Positions 21,770 through 33,771 of a stretch of 64,000 nucleotides of DNA are shown here, piece by piece; within the stretch, counting starts at the first letter, position 1; every line of letters starts with the position of its first letter. The stretch is taken from positions 56,529,355 to 56,593,354 of the forward strand of contig NC_016131.3 of NCBI RefSeq assembly GCF_000005505.3, in the 5' to 3' direction. Both the position numbers and the translations under genes were made by a program. This stretch comes from Brachypodium distachyon. Its lineage: Eukaryota; Streptophyta; Magnoliopsida; Poales; Poaceae. The notes under the pieces were generated by a model. The model was not told the DNA's origin, did no database searches, and saw nothing but the letters and a program-made list of their open reading frames with translations.

Positions 21770-22264
21770 ATGTCGTACCCGGCATCAGCAGCAAAGCTGG
21801 CCCTCTTCCTAACCCTGGCCACGGCCATGGCCACCATGTCCTCCGCCCAGAACGCGCCGTCAGACTACGTCCGCCTCCACAACGCGGCCCGGGCCGCCGT
21901 GGGCGTCGGCGCCGTGTCCTGGGACAACACGGTGGCGGCGTACGCGCAGAGCTACGCCGACAAGCGGAAAGGGGACTGCGCGCTGAGGCACTCGGGCGGG
22001 CGCTACGGGGAGAACATCTTCTGGGGCTCGGCCGGCGCCGAGGCCGCCAGCGCCGTCGGGTCGTGGACGGACGAGAAGAAGAACTACCACCATGACGGGA
22101 ATCGCTGTGATTCGGGGAAAGTTTGTGGGCATTACACGCAGGTGGTGTGGAGGAAGTCGACTGCCATCGGGTGTGCTCGTGTTGTTTGTGATGCCGGGCG
22201 TGGGGTTTTCGTTGTTTGTAGCTATAACCCGCCGGGGAACTTCAACGGGGAGAGCCCCTATTAG
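21770..22264 (+). CDS. Pathogenesis-related protein 1 (PR-1), secreted CAP protein
   Basis: An intact intronless gene of 164 residues. The signal peptide is residues 1-26 (cleavage likely at SSA|Q27). Six conserved cysteines are at 70, 113, 119, 135, 140 and 150. CAP-cavity residues are His37, Glu81, Glu102 and His121; signatures are GHYTQVVW (120-127) and [11 protein letters not shown] (150-160). A CAPE-like C-terminal peptide [11 protein letters not shown] (154-164) is present. It shares most of its mature sequence with the copy at 18871 but has a more basic early region ([20 protein letters not shown]). Function is as expected for PR-1: apoplastic defence protein and possible peptide-signal precursor. 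The 3' third is less GC-rich than the 5' part. A small MITE starts about 10 bp after the stop codon and is probably in the 3' UTR. Confidence 0.95.
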   Translation: MSYPASAAKLALFLTLATAMATMSSAQNAPSDYVRLHNAARAAVGVGAVSWDNTVAAYAQSYADKRKGDCALRHSGGRYGENIFWGSAGAEAASAVGSWTDEKKNYHHDGNRCDSGKVCGHYTQVVWRKSTAIGCARVVCDAGRGVFVVCSYNPPGNFNGESPY

Positions 22265-22273
22265 TTGCTTTAT

Positions 22274-22344
22274 ACATCCTCCGTCCTAAAATAAGTGACG
22301 TGGATTTGTACATTCAAGTCACTTATTGTGAAACGGAGGGAGTA
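22274..22344. mobile_element. Small MITE in the PR-1 3' UTR
   Basis: About 70 bp. The left 'catcctccgtcctaaaataa' pairs with the right 'ttattgtgaaacggagggag', and inner 'gtgacgtgga' and 'caagtcac' also pair in part. A similar MITE lies near 18254 and another near 28606. It lies within 80 bp of the PR-1 stop codon. Confidence 0.75.
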
Positions 22345-22595
22345 GTATATATAGCACAATAAAATTGGTTGCATGTATGTGTATGTATATGCATGCTGCC
22401 GGAGGCTGTGATCGATCAGGGTTGTGAACTTATGACAAATTATATGATAAATAAAGGGTAAATAAAAGCCACAGTTGGCGAAATTTAACAAAGTTACACG
22501 GCTTCGTATATTCACAAATGATATGTTGGCAGCATGGAGTCGATATGATTTCCACTCGACCGATCTACTCTCTTTTGCCACGGGATAAGGATGGA

Positions 22596-25500
22596 CACTA
22601 TACCACGGACGAGTTTTGGCGGCATTTTGGTGGAGGCATTTTCTTAAATAGCCTCAATTACTCACTATGAAAGGCTATTTCATGAGATGGCTCCAAAAAC
22701 CAAGGAAATGGTGGCCATTTTAAGAGAATGCCTCAAATGTTTTAAACGATAAAGGCATTTTAGAAAAAAAGCCTCAAAAACTTTGAACACCAAAGACATA
22801 ATAAAGATAAGCCTCAAATGATTTAGTTATCAAAGGCATTTTGGAAGAAAGCCACGGATCCAATCTTTCGGAGGGCAATCCGTAAAATTACCAGAGTAAC
22901 TTATTGAGGCAATTTCAATTAAAAAGCCTTCTAAAGTCTATAAGTTTTGCACAAATACCCTCTATTTTGACGTTTCTCCAAAATTACCCTTCCACCGGGT
23001 GGATTAATTCCCGTAGCATATAGTACGGTCATTGACATACTTCATAAGCCATTGCACGCAGCCCCGACGTGCTCCCGCCCGCCACCTAGCAGCCGCCCGC
23101 CGTTGGGCCGCCGCCGTGTTCCCGCCCGTCGTTGAGCCATCCATGTCGAGACATAGCAGCCATCTCTGAGCTCCTGCACCTCGCCCCGTCCCTGAGCTCC
23201 GGTTCGTCGCCTCCATCGATGAGCTCCTGCCCGTCGTCGAGCTGCCGGTGTGCTCCCAGTATCGCTCCGCGCATCTCAACGCCACCGGAACTCCCTCCTC
23301 TTCTGGTATCGCCATTCCTTACCTCCACGCCCAGCCTCTCACGCTTCCTCCCCTCCGGTGCATCGCAGCCGCTTCGACCCCTGCGACTTCGGCAAGTCCC
23401 TCTCGGGCTTCGATCAAACGGAATCATACCGCCCCAATTTCTGCTTGATTGGTCTCATCCCGAGTCCATGAGGTGCATATTCTTCCTCCTCTTTGTCCCT
23501 AGCCGATCTGTGTTGTTTGATTTCCTTCTGTTTTGTTCATGACATTGGCTGCACACAAGGTATTTGTGATATTGCTTGTGTGACAACCAATGGTTATACA
23601 CCTTGTCATCCAATTGTTACACTATGTAGTACTCCCTCTGATCTTAAATTCTTGACTCAAATTTGCCCAAATATAGATGTATCTATTCTTAAAAAGCGTC
23701 TAGATACATGTAATATTTCGACAACAATTTAGGATCGGAGGGAGTAGTATTTTCTTTACATGCTGATGGGTCATGGAATTGGGAAAGTACATCATCTGTC
23801 AAACAAATGCAACGTTCAGATCCAAATTAGTTTTATTAATTTAGAACAAGCTAGTTTTCCTATACTGCATATATAGTACAGTATGATGTACATGTGTTCT
23901 TTACAAATACATGAGTTGAGCAAGCTGAATCCTCCTATTGACTGTAGGCAAGAACCCTTGCATATCAACTCATCCCTTTTGCTTGTTTGTTGCATCAAGT
24001 TGTAGCTAAATGTCATCTCACATATAAATTAATGGATGCATTGTGTAGTAGTATGATGTACTGATGGGTGGCTTCTATTTAGAGTAATCTGGTTATAAAT
24101 TAAGAGATGAGGGAATCGTTAGGTTCCAGTTACGTCCACTGTGTTGTGTTTTCAGTAATATTAGCAGTATGATGTACTAATCATGTGGAATCCTCCTGTG
24201 TTGTATCATGTGGAATCCTCCTGTGTTGTATCATTACACAAGACTTTAACCAACTCTGCAAACCAGAATAAAGTCACGTTCCCTTGCAAGAATTGTGTCA
24301 ATACATATTGGCTAGTTCATGTGCTCTAAGTCTTAAATTTTTCTTTAATTGCAGGTTGTATGAAGCACTTCATTCGTAACATGTTGCGGTCTAAGGTACA
24401 GGTATCCTGCCATGATTCATGAGAATAGACAAGGAACACTTGTTTTTAAGCACAATATTCAAAATAATTGAAAAATAATCTTGTTTTTCCCAGTTGTAGG
24501 TGGCTCTGACCAATTATGAGAATGTGGATCCTAGAACCACAACATCACATACAGAGATTGTTGTGCAAGGTAGTTCAGGAAGTATGAAGGAAAAGGAAGT
24601 AAAGAACTGAAGAAGCGCAAGCAGAGTACTGCCGCCTCAAACTGAAAGTGCTCCTCCTAGGAAAAACTTTCCTCCTAGGGTGTGCAGGAATCATAAGGCT
24701 GGTAGCTCACAATCACCATATGCAACGCGTATGACAACAACGTGTTAAAACAACTTCACGGCTTCAACGTTCAAGTAAGTCACTGATTTTCTCAATATGT
24801 GTCCACTGTCAAGATGCATCGATATGTGTGATTGGTTCTTTCCTGTGAGGAGCTGCATTTGTTTTGTTCGTTTTATTGTATAATAATATATATGCGTGTG
24901 TGTTTGTTTGGAATTTCAAGATTACTATGTGCGCTGCTGCTCTACTTCTTCTTGCTACCGCACACTGTTGTCGCTGCTCTGCTTCTGCTTGCTGCCAGCC
25001 ACTTCTGCTGCTTTGCTTCTTCTTGCTGCCGGCCCCTGCTGCTACTCTCTACTAAGTAATAAAGCTTGATTAGATTAGCGACTTGATATGTCCAGTTTTG
25101 AATGAGGTACTAGTGCTAATTAAGATGAAAAGTACCATGCTTGCAAGATAATTTCTTAAGTAATCGCTTTTTCTTCTTCCCATTGTCCACACTTTTAAAG
25201 TTGTCTATTTTATAGGTTGCTAAATATTCGATAACTATTGCAGATGCAAATGGATCATGAATGTGGATTGTACAGATCAAGCAATGTAAACATGCTGCTC
25301 ATGCCACTTTGACAGTCTATATTGTCTATGTTGTTCATAGATCCTCGGCATGTTGTCTTATTTAGTACTATGAATTCATGCTCATGTACTTCGATGCATT
25401 TCAGAAATCGTACCATAAATCTGGGAATTCTATGTAGTAGTATTTTTAACAATGTCTAAAATGATCATATATTGGAGGTTTTTATGTCAATGGCCCCATT

Positions 25501-25761
25501 GACTATTGAAGGCAATTTTTCAATTTGACTTGAAAGACTATTGAAGGCAATTTTCAGTTTGCCTTGAATCACTGTTGAAGGCAATTTACAAAAAGCCTCA
25601 AAAACTACTTTCGAAGGCAATTTTTAGAAATGCCTTCAATGACATTTTCCTTCCCCAACTTCCTTGTCATTTTGTATAAAGCCTCCTAACACTTTTGAAG
25701 GCATTTTGACCCCTTTTTGAGGCTTTTCAAAATGCCTCCGAATCACATACGTGGTGTAGTG
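22596..25761. mobile_element. Non-autonomous CACTA element, family B
   Basis: The left terminus CACTATACCACG and the reverse complement of the right terminus, CACTACACCACG, differ at one base. A perfect 3-bp target duplication GGA (22593-22595 and 25762-25764) proves the boundaries. Both subterminal regions carry many copies of an 'aggcattttg'/'aaagcctcaaa' motif in both orientations (about 22620-22930 and 25490-25735), the expected transposase-binding arrays. This motif and TIR differ from the other three CACTA elements here, so it is a separate family. The 3.2-kb interior holds a GC-rich stretch (23040-23460), exon-like scraps with splice-like borders near 24360-24600, and a small MITE. No intact transposase is present. 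Confidence 0.92.
23631..23746. mobile_element. MITE nested in the family B CACTA element
   Basis: The left 'actccctctgatcttaaatt' pairs with the right 'aatttaggatcggagggagt', flanked by TA. The interior 'aaaaagcgtctagatacatg' word recurs in other MITEs of this window. It inserted into the CACTA element and is therefore younger than its arrival. Confidence 0.8.
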
Positions 25762-25998
25762 GGAGCAGGAGGAAGACTTTATTGTATACAATGCCGCTAC
25801 GACCACCTGCCATTGCCAAGTACACGCAAGCCTCATACGTACGTACATAAGAAGACCTAGCAATTAGCAAAACTACAGAATAGGCCGCCGCTGCCAGCGA
25901 TGGTTTACCTCTTCTTCCTGACGTTGAATCAGTATATGTCCGAAGCGATAGAAACCAACGAAAGTTCATAGAGCGGATTTCTTCTCCCAACTTCTAGG

Positions 25999-26470
25999 CA
26001 CTACTACAGAAAGGTTTATCAGTAACGGTCGAAAAACCGCATCAGTAATGGGCGGGGCGACCGTTACTAACTTCCTGTTACTGATGATGGCATCATCAGT
26101 GGCGGGCAACCTACTTGGTGACCGACAGTGATGAGTTTTGAGCGAAATTAAAAAAAAAGCTCATGGCCAGCATATTATTATGCTCGCCATGCTTTTCTTT
26201 TTCTAGTTGCGTACAAATTCTGCAGTAGAGATAGTAGCAGCAGTTGGGGAAAATCAACATCAAAACGTCGAATGCATTCACAGCAGAAGATAATTAGCAA
26301 TCAAGTTGCGTGCATTCACAGCAGAATAGAATTAGAAATAAAAAATTACATGGTCGCATCCATTCACAACAGAGATTACAAAAACAAATCATGGAAGAAA
26401 AGCCGATGTCCATGATCTGCTATACACAGCGACGGGAGGCCGGATCCGGCGGCGATGGTCGTGGCCTGTC

Positions 26471-26501
<31 letters not shown>

Positions 26502-27410
26502 TGGGGGGTTACCGGCGGCTGGCGACGGGGGAGCCCGGATCCGACCATTGCTGGGCCGAGGGAGAGGCTGGATCTGGTGCCATACTGGGTTGGTGCCTGC
26601 GGATCCGGCGACGCCGTGCCACAAGGAAGGAGACCAGGGGGCGGGAAGAAGATGGGCGGGCCTCCATGGCAGCTACTTCGGTACCTGCAGGACGAAGAAG
26701 AGAGCGTGAGAGAGGGAGGATTGTGCAAGGGGAGGGGAGGGGAGGAGATGGCGAGGGCGGAGGCGGCCGGGGACGGGATCAAGGGCGGATCCGGCGGCGG
26801 CTTCCCACGGCGGTGCGAGGCAGGAGGCAGGCGGCCGATGCCGAGGTCAGGGGTTGCCGGCTTCCCATGGCACTGGCAGAAGAAAGAAGGGGTGGGGCTT
26901 GGGGATCGCGTGAGAGAAGAGATCGCGCGGGTAGAAGAGAGGGAGAGAAGATCGGGTGAGAGAAGAGAGCATAGGGAGAGTTCGGGGGAGAGAAGAGAGA
27001 AGGGGTGGGGCTTGGGGATGGCGGCAGGGATGAGGGAGAGAGAAGGGGTGGAGCTTGGGGAGGGGTTATTTATACCACCTTCTCAAACCCTAGCAAATAC
27101 TGGGCCGGCCCAATTAAAGAGCTGGGCACAAATGTCTCCAGGGCTCACCAGTGGCGGGCTTAGATTTCAACCCCGCCACTGATGTGTGTTTTTGTGAATT
27201 TTGTTATTTTTCACATCGAATCATTAGTGACGGGCTCTGTGCCCGTTACTGATGAGTGGTCATCAGTGGCGGGCGTACCACAACCGTCACTGATAAGGGA
27301 TCATTCGTGACGAGCGAGCACGCGACCGTCACTGATGAACACTCATCAGTGACGGACAGGAAAGACCCGTCACTGATGACTCGTCACATGTACACTGTTT
27401 TGTAGTAGTG
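25999..27410 (-). mobile_element. Non-autonomous CACTA element, family A, 1.4 kb
   Basis: The left terminus is cactactacagaaagg; the reverse complement of the right terminus is cactactacaaaacag. A perfect 3-bp target duplication AGG (25996-25998 and 27411-27413) fixes the ends. Subterminal 'atcagtaacggtcg', 'atcagtggcggg' and 'atcagtgacgg' repeats are the same as in the two coding family A elements. Comparison with those shows its 3'-type end lies on the left, so it is oriented on the minus strand. The interior has a (GA)n tract (about 26468-26500) and an open but low-complexity Arg/Gly/Glu frame at 26310-27182 that I regard as noncoding or captured DNA. Transposition would require TNP proteins in trans. 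Confidence 0.92.
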
Positions 27411-28605
27411 AGGGGTAAGTGTCCCATAAACTCTTACACGCAAAACAAGTATAACTAGATTTCCTTTTTACTTGGACGCAAAGAGCATAACTGTTCTTCT
27501 CAGAATCAAAGAATCTGATGGAGATTTTTTTTTTTTTTTGAGCGAATGAGGATGCTGGAGATAACTACTTTTTTTTTTAGGGCATGCGGGAGATAACTAC
27601 TACTATATGAATCTGGAAACAGGTCCAGCGGCAGCCCTGAGCCCAGTAATGCATAGCGCCTCGTATCTCCTCGCAAGTTTCAGCCCACCGTATCGGACTC
27701 CCATCCTAGTATTCTACTATTTCAGCCCGGCTGTGGCCCGTATAAAATGAGGAGGCTTGTTGACAGAATTAATGGGCCGGATCACTGTCTGCAACAGCGC
27801 CTTGTGGGCTTTGATCCTCCTACTTTCTTCTGGGCTTCTTCGGTCCGCTTATACCTCACCTTTCACTGACGACCCAAGTAGACTATTCTTTTTCCCCCTC
27901 AAAAAAAAGTAGACTATTCTTTCTTTTCTCAAACAAAAAGTAGATGCATCACGAATTCGCACAATATTAACTGTCTAACTGAGCCACGTTTAACGTGGCA
28001 GAGCAAGCATTTTCTCCAATCTCTACCACGTTTAACTCGGCCATTTGTAGGTCGACAGGTGGAAGCATATATCGACCATGCATGCACGAATCCACAAGCA
28101 GTATCCTATACGTCGGATATACCCATCTCAGGTAGGATCTGATCTCACTCGCAACATGTACAAGAGGGACAAATAAAGGCCAGCTGCCGAGACGCACGCA
28201 TGCATGTATGGAATGGGGATCAAAATCGAAATCCAACAAGGAAAATCCCATAACTAATTTCCCCTATATCCTTTTGCACTTCTCCATCGACTAGTGTCAT
28301 GGCGAGATAGAAAAGAAAAGGTTGAGTAAAGAAAATCAGAAGATAAAATAAAGGGCATGAGGAGAGAGAGATGGAGAGGGGAAAGGCCTAAAGAGTTGCA
28401 GTGGAGTGAGTGAGTTAAGAGGGGACAGAAGGGACGTTCGAGTTGACAGGGAGTGGGCCCGTCCACAGCTCCCCTTGTCTTTGCTCTCTCTCTCCTCCCT
28501 ATTGGCTGCAGCTTTCACTGCGCTCACTCGCACTGTTCATCTTTTCTCTTACATGCACAACCTTCACCATTCTGTATTTCCTTCTTGCCCGCGCAGTACG
28601 TATTT
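27411..28605. other. Intergenic; no gene seen
   Basis: There are poly-T and poly-A tracts and several 'gggcc' words around 27650-27850, as in grass promoters. No exon was identified. Confidence 0.35.
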
Positions 28606-28771
28606 GCTCGGTCCGAAAGTAAATGACGTGAATTAGTATAAAAATCTATGCAAATTCACATCATTTATTTTGGGACGGAAAGAGTACTAATTTCTCCGAT
28701 CCTAATATTTGTCGTGATTTTAGTGCAAATTTGTATTAAAACTACGACAAATATTTAGGAACGGAGGAAAA
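28606..28771. mobile_element. Two adjacent small MITEs
   Basis: The first (28606-28686) pairs 'gtccgaaagtaaatgacgtg' with 'cacatcatttattttgggac'. The second (28691-28771) pairs 'ctccgatcctaatatttgtcg' type sequence with 'cgacaaatatttaggaacgg'. They are separated by only a few bases, so one probably inserted at the edge of the other. Confidence 0.75.
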
Positions 28772-29255
28772 TACTCCAATAATATAGACCAGTATTTGGT
28801 ATTCCTGATCCATAATTCGTGGAGGATTTTTGTTAGTTGAAGATAGCTGCTCCATATGTGGTAATTTAGCTTGATTGGGTTGTTGTAATAAATTGTTAAT
28901 TTAGTCTTTTTCATCGGTTCTCGTTTTTTGTTGAGATGGCTACATGTATGTAATTTAATATGGCACCAGAGCTTGTGGTTCAAATTCTGACCAAGGCAGT
29001 ATTAAAAAAATTTGCGGGTCTCCAAACAAGTCACACTAGGTCAAAGACATAGATCTTGATTGGCTAGTGTTTGCTTAATTAATTTCTACAGATCAAAGAG
29101 TGTATCGTGTAATCCCGCATGCATGCCCCTAGTCCTAGTGCTAGCTATATCTACGTCCAATAACGAAATACGTGCGTATATACGTACCTCAAGATCTTGC
29201 TTTTTCTCCGCCTTCGCTTTTTCTTCCGTCAAGTGATGGTACTATACGGTTGGCA
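28772..29255. other. Intergenic with a possible retroelement scrap
   Basis: Around 28958-29040, 'tggcaccagagcttgtggtt' and 'gcgggtctccaaacaagtca' resemble the primer-binding-site neighbourhood of grass LTR retroelements, but no LTR or coding sequence accompanies them. The call is weak. Confidence 0.25.
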
Positions 29256-29672
29256 AGAGCATCTCTAATGGCATTCCCAAAACTATTCCAAATGTTCTAT
29301 TTGAGGGATATTGATATTTTATTCCCCAAATCATCTCCTAATGGCATCCCCTAAACGGACAAAATGTCATATTTGTCTGGACACATCCCAAACTTGCTCC
29401 AAATTTGGGAAAGGTTTGGGGTGTCCCGACATTGTTCGGTGCTCTTTTGTCCGCCCAGGCCCCACAACAAGAGATGGGAAAAGGAAAAAAAAAAGTGAAA
29501 AAGGAGAGGAGAAAGGATAAAAAGAAGAAAAAGTTAATTTGGGAGAGGAATTTGGGAATGTGGTTGGGTGATGTGGGCAGACATGAGAAGGATATATGTC
29601 CACTTGTTCTTCCAAATGAACAAAAAAAAACATTTTAGGACAAAATTTAGAAGATCCCATTGAAGTTGCTCT
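29256..29672. mobile_element. MITE, about 417 bp, AGAGCA termini
   Basis: The left agagcatctctaatgg corresponds to the complement of the right cattgaagttgctct. Inner 'aaatttggg' and 'ccaaattt' words and the 'ggacaaaatg'/'ggacaaaattt' words reinforce a foldback layout. No coding capacity. AGAGCA-ended MITEs of this size are common in grasses. Confidence 0.6.
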
Positions 29673-32600
29673 AAATGGTACATGTCACTTCTTATCCGTG
29701 CCTGCCTCTCTGACGTATATATACACTGTATATGTCTAATTACGTTGAAAATTTACTGGAGTAGTAACCGTGAAGGCTCCAGCTAGCTAGCAACCTAGAA
29801 ATATACGTACTCTGCTAGAATTAGTTCGATCATTGTTCTATAATGGTTGTTTCATTTTTCTTTTATATTAAAATATATCTTACATGTTAAGCTGAAAGGA
29901 GTTGGAAGGGAAGTCCGTCTAGCTGCTTGTTTACTTCTCTGTTCTTAGAAGTAACTTATACTCTACATCTATGCTAACGCCGTCTTTTTTTTTTCTTATA
30001 GAGTTTTTTTTCGGTCATGTTTCAAATTCTTACAAACCGCGGCCTACTCTACAAACAAATATTCTTTTTTGACAGGAATTAATCTTGTATCATTTTTACA
30101 CGAGTTAATCTATATATGTTTCGAGCCTATAGCTGTTTAATCTTGTGGAGACAAAAGTACTACTGGGCAAAATTCTATCTATCATATCGGCGGTCAAGCA
30201 TTAATTTGTGCCATGCACGACACGTACCTGCGGCTGCCAATCAGCCATTACGTACGTATAGTCTGATTAATTTGGGATTTGATCGAGTTAGTCGATCCGT
30301 ATTAGTACTACTAGCTAGCTAGGATTTGGTTGATGATTTGATCATCTAGCTAGCTAGCTAGCTAGAGCTAAGCTAAAAGCTAGTCCTACTTATGCTGAAA
30401 AAGTGGGAAATATACCTTGCGCACTACCCGCGGTATCTAGCTAGTCATATCCCCTTCCCCACTCGCCATGATCTTTTTAATTAGTCATCTCTTCACACTG
30501 TTAGAGAAGTACTGCACGGTAGCACCATCAAAATGTAAAAAGGAAGACTAATTCGAAAGAAAAGTAAAGGAAGACCGTAACACAACTCAAACAATATATG
30601 GAGTACTCACGGATGCATGTAAGTGAGATCCTGCTTAACTGACTTATTGGTTTAAAGCTTTTCTATGAAATGAATTGAGGATTTTTTTTAATTGGACTAA
30701 TTAAAGCAGGATGTGCCGGATTCAGTTTGTGCCCCTGCAGACATTGAAGCGAAATACCGTAATCACAAGATCCTAGACTAAAGTAACGCATCAAAAGGAG
30801 AGAAAATATGAAATTCTCGTGTCGACAACAGTTGAGTCGAATTCCATCGGAAAGAGGAACTGCAAAATACTTACGGTGCGCGACATCGACGAAAGTTGCA
30901 CCCATCTAAAAGGCGAGGTTCAAGATTTTTAGAAGTTGATCTTCCTTAAAGATATATTTTTGTTTCGTACCTCTAAAAGGTTATTCTCAGATTCTTTCCT
31001 TTTTAGATTTTCTTTTACCAAAAAGATAGTCCCGGATCCATTTCGAGAAAAAGGAGGTCTTGAAAAAAAATCACAGTCATGCAAAATTACCGCCCATTAT
31101 TACTAACACGAGATTACAAAGAATGGCAGGGAGGGATGTGCACTAAGCAGCTTCTGGTCACTACAGTAGCGTACTGGAGCAGTACTATACCCAAGGCGGG
31201 CCACCGACTTGTGGGGCCTCCTCATCACGGCCGACAGCGACAAGACGGGAGACTGCAGCGCGGGCAGAGAGGAGTCGCGCGCGATTCGCGGGGCGTTTTT
31301 CCCTTCCTCGCTTCACGCGAAAAGCCCCCTCCTTTTTTCTTTTTCTCTTTTTAGTCTCTCTCTGCAGCAGGCCAGCAGCAGTGAAGCCTGCACGTATAAC
31401 TATTGCCACAAATAAAGAGCAAAAAATATATATATGTACTGCCAGGTTGGCGCACACGGACGGACACGGGCTCTCACGCTGCACTGTCTCTCTTTTCTCG
31501 GCTTCTCCCATCTCTTTCCTCTCTACGTTTGTCACCACAACGTGGGAGAGTGATAAGTAAAGAAGGATTTGTTGTTTTGCTCCTGGCTAAGCCGCATGGG
31601 TTATTTATGGACGGACATTTTGTTATCATTTTTATTACTCCCTCACTTAATATATGGGACAGAGGGACTATTTTTATTTAGTACATGGCCTGATTTGATA
31701 TGTTGATTAGCTGAATAATTATTTAAAATGCGTCGGCTCGGATCGGGCAAACAGGGACGGAGCTTGACAAAAACAAACAGGATGCACAACTTTAACATCC
31801 ATACAACAATATGTGCAATTTCAAGCAAAGTAATGGACACATGGTGCACCTTTCTCTAATACTCCGTCCGTTTCATATTAAGTGTCGAAATATTTCATAT
31901 ATCTAGATTTATTTTACTATAAAGATAGACAAATTCGAATCACTTGCTATGGGCCGGAGGAAGTAATTTTTTTCTCTTGACCCTGGTTCACGACTTCACC
32001 TGCACCAAAGAGAGGCGGACTAGCTACGCGCCCGCGCCCCTGTGAGCAAGCCCAAACCAACACGAAAATTAATGAGCATATATGAAATCTGAAGTTACAT
32101 CATGACCCTTTGATGAAGTCTCCTCGCGAAAAAAAAAAGATTCTCTTAAAATTCGTCGTCTCTAGGCCGGTTCAATTTTTGTATCCAAACGTACAAGGAA
32201 GAAACCGTAGAAGAACAAACATGCACCGGATATGATTTTCAGAAAAGGCTTCGAGAGATCCATGAGTCTTCCACCTCTTAAAATGTGAGAATGTTAAGAA
32301 CTTAAGATCGCTGAATCACTATGGACGGAAAGGTAGTTTGTTCAAATACTCCTTAGTAAACTATATCGGCGCCCAAAGTCTTCCGTGCGTAGGTGAGAAA
32401 AAAACCCGACATGCTTTTACTATCCGTTCCTGTCAATCCCATATGCATAATTAATCTGTTTGGGCCCACATCTGTTGGTCTTTTAGTTGGCATGAGTCGC
32501 CATCTTAAACGCAGACGATGTTTACATGTTAGATGCAAACTCACGTAAGTTCGTGCAGCTCATCACTCACGACATCTGTCCAGATTATTAAGTGAAATAT

Positions 32601-33270
32601 TAGGAAATAACTTATATTCCCCTTGATCTTGCATGCGGCAAAGCAATCCAGTTGCTAGAAGTGTGAAAGTCACGTGTTATCATATTCTCCCACAGTCCCA
32701 CTCTCTCTATATAAAGAGCTTACTATTGCACTTATTTTTTAACCAATCCAGAAATAGTTGTTTTTTGTCGATTAGCAATATATATAATAATGCGAACGGG
32801 TCTCTATCCTAGTGGATAGATGCTCTAATGCCTTCCACGGTGTAGTTGAAGCAAACTCTAAAAATTTGCACCGGTGCTTGTTTTGGCATTTGGTTACAAT
32901 GGCATGCACCACCTTTTTATTACCTACCGGGACCCACATTGCTGAAAAGTACACAGTTAATTTATTCAGCTATACACTCTTTCTTCCCTTTTTATCCCAA
33001 TGACATGTGAGGTCCTCCTACCATTTCACAAGTTTAGATCGGTTCATATACATCAACCGGTGCAAGGAATCTTGAAGTTTGATTCCCCTAACTTTTGGTC
33101 CTCCACTGTGATGAACCAGTGCATGAGAGAAAAAGTAAAGTTTGCACCGATACATTGGACATGGCCTAATAGCACCCGATTGGTTTTGGGTTCGACTCCC
33201 GTTGGGAGCGACTTTCAGACGGAAGGGTGACAAAAAAAACCTCGTCGTGTCCCACACCAAAACACAGGTC
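29673..33270. other. Intergenic; one MITE, no gene seen
   Basis: There is a 'ctagctagctagctag' microsatellite at about 30340-30365. A MITE lies at about 31859-31968 (left 'ctccgtccgtttcatattaa', right 'tgctatgggccggaggaag'). A tRNA-like pair of words at about 32797-32830 and 33188-33212 is discussed under rejected items. No host gene is supported. Confidence 0.4.
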
Positions 33271-33727
33271 CACTACTACAAAACGGTCTATATGTCACGG
33301 CACATCAGTAACGGGTCCGGCGCGACCGTTACTGATGAACAACATCAGTGTCGGTCGCAGCCGCGCCCGTTACTGATGAACAGAGCGACGTCTGCCCGTC
33401 CCCGCCCAACCATACATCAGCGGCGGTCGCGCGAGGTGACCGCCACTGATACCATCATTCCTCGCGAGAGACATCAGTGGCGGTCGGTTAAGAGACGACC
33501 GTTACTGATGAACCACGCATCAGTAACGGTCGCCCTAACGCGACCGCCACTGACGGGTGGTACATATCAGTAACGGTCGCTCTCGGCCCGACCGTTACTC
33601 ATGTGTGGTACATCAGTAACGGGCCGTGTTAAAGCGACCGTTACTGATGTACCCCTTATTATCAGTAACGGTCGCCCAAGTCCTGACCGTCACTGATGAG
33701 GGTCGCGGTTTAAATACGCAGAACAGA

Positions 33728-33771
33728 GCCGCAGCTGGTCGTGCTGTGCGTCGTAATGGACCAGCTGCGGC
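33728..33771 (+). promoter_or_regulatory. Conserved hairpin at the start of the TNP2 transcript (element A1)
   Basis: gccgcagctggtc (33728-33740) is the exact reverse complement of 33759-33771, with an 18-nt loop. A TATA-like 'tttaaatacgc' lies just upstream at about 33711. The first possible start codon (33756) is in the loop/arm boundary. The same hairpin is preserved in element A2 at 61597-61640. Confidence 0.75.

Noticed and set aside
26310..27182. 290-codon open frame
   Set aside because: It lies inside a non-autonomous CACTA element, is dominated by Arg/Glu/Gly from GA- and GC-rich sequence, has other open frames overlapping it, and shows no domain.
28336..28560. Possible miRNA precursor (gagttgacagggagtggg and gctcactcgcactgttca)
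   Set aside because: The words loosely recall miR156-type sequences but do not match any known mature miRNA, and the arms do not pair as a proper hairpin.
32797..33212. tRNA-like words (tatcctagtggatagatgct and ggttcgactcccgttggga)
   Set aside because: They resemble the D arm and T arm of a tRNA but are nearly 400 bp apart with no acceptor stem, so no tRNA gene is possible. A SINE or retroelement scrap split by an insertion remains conceivable.
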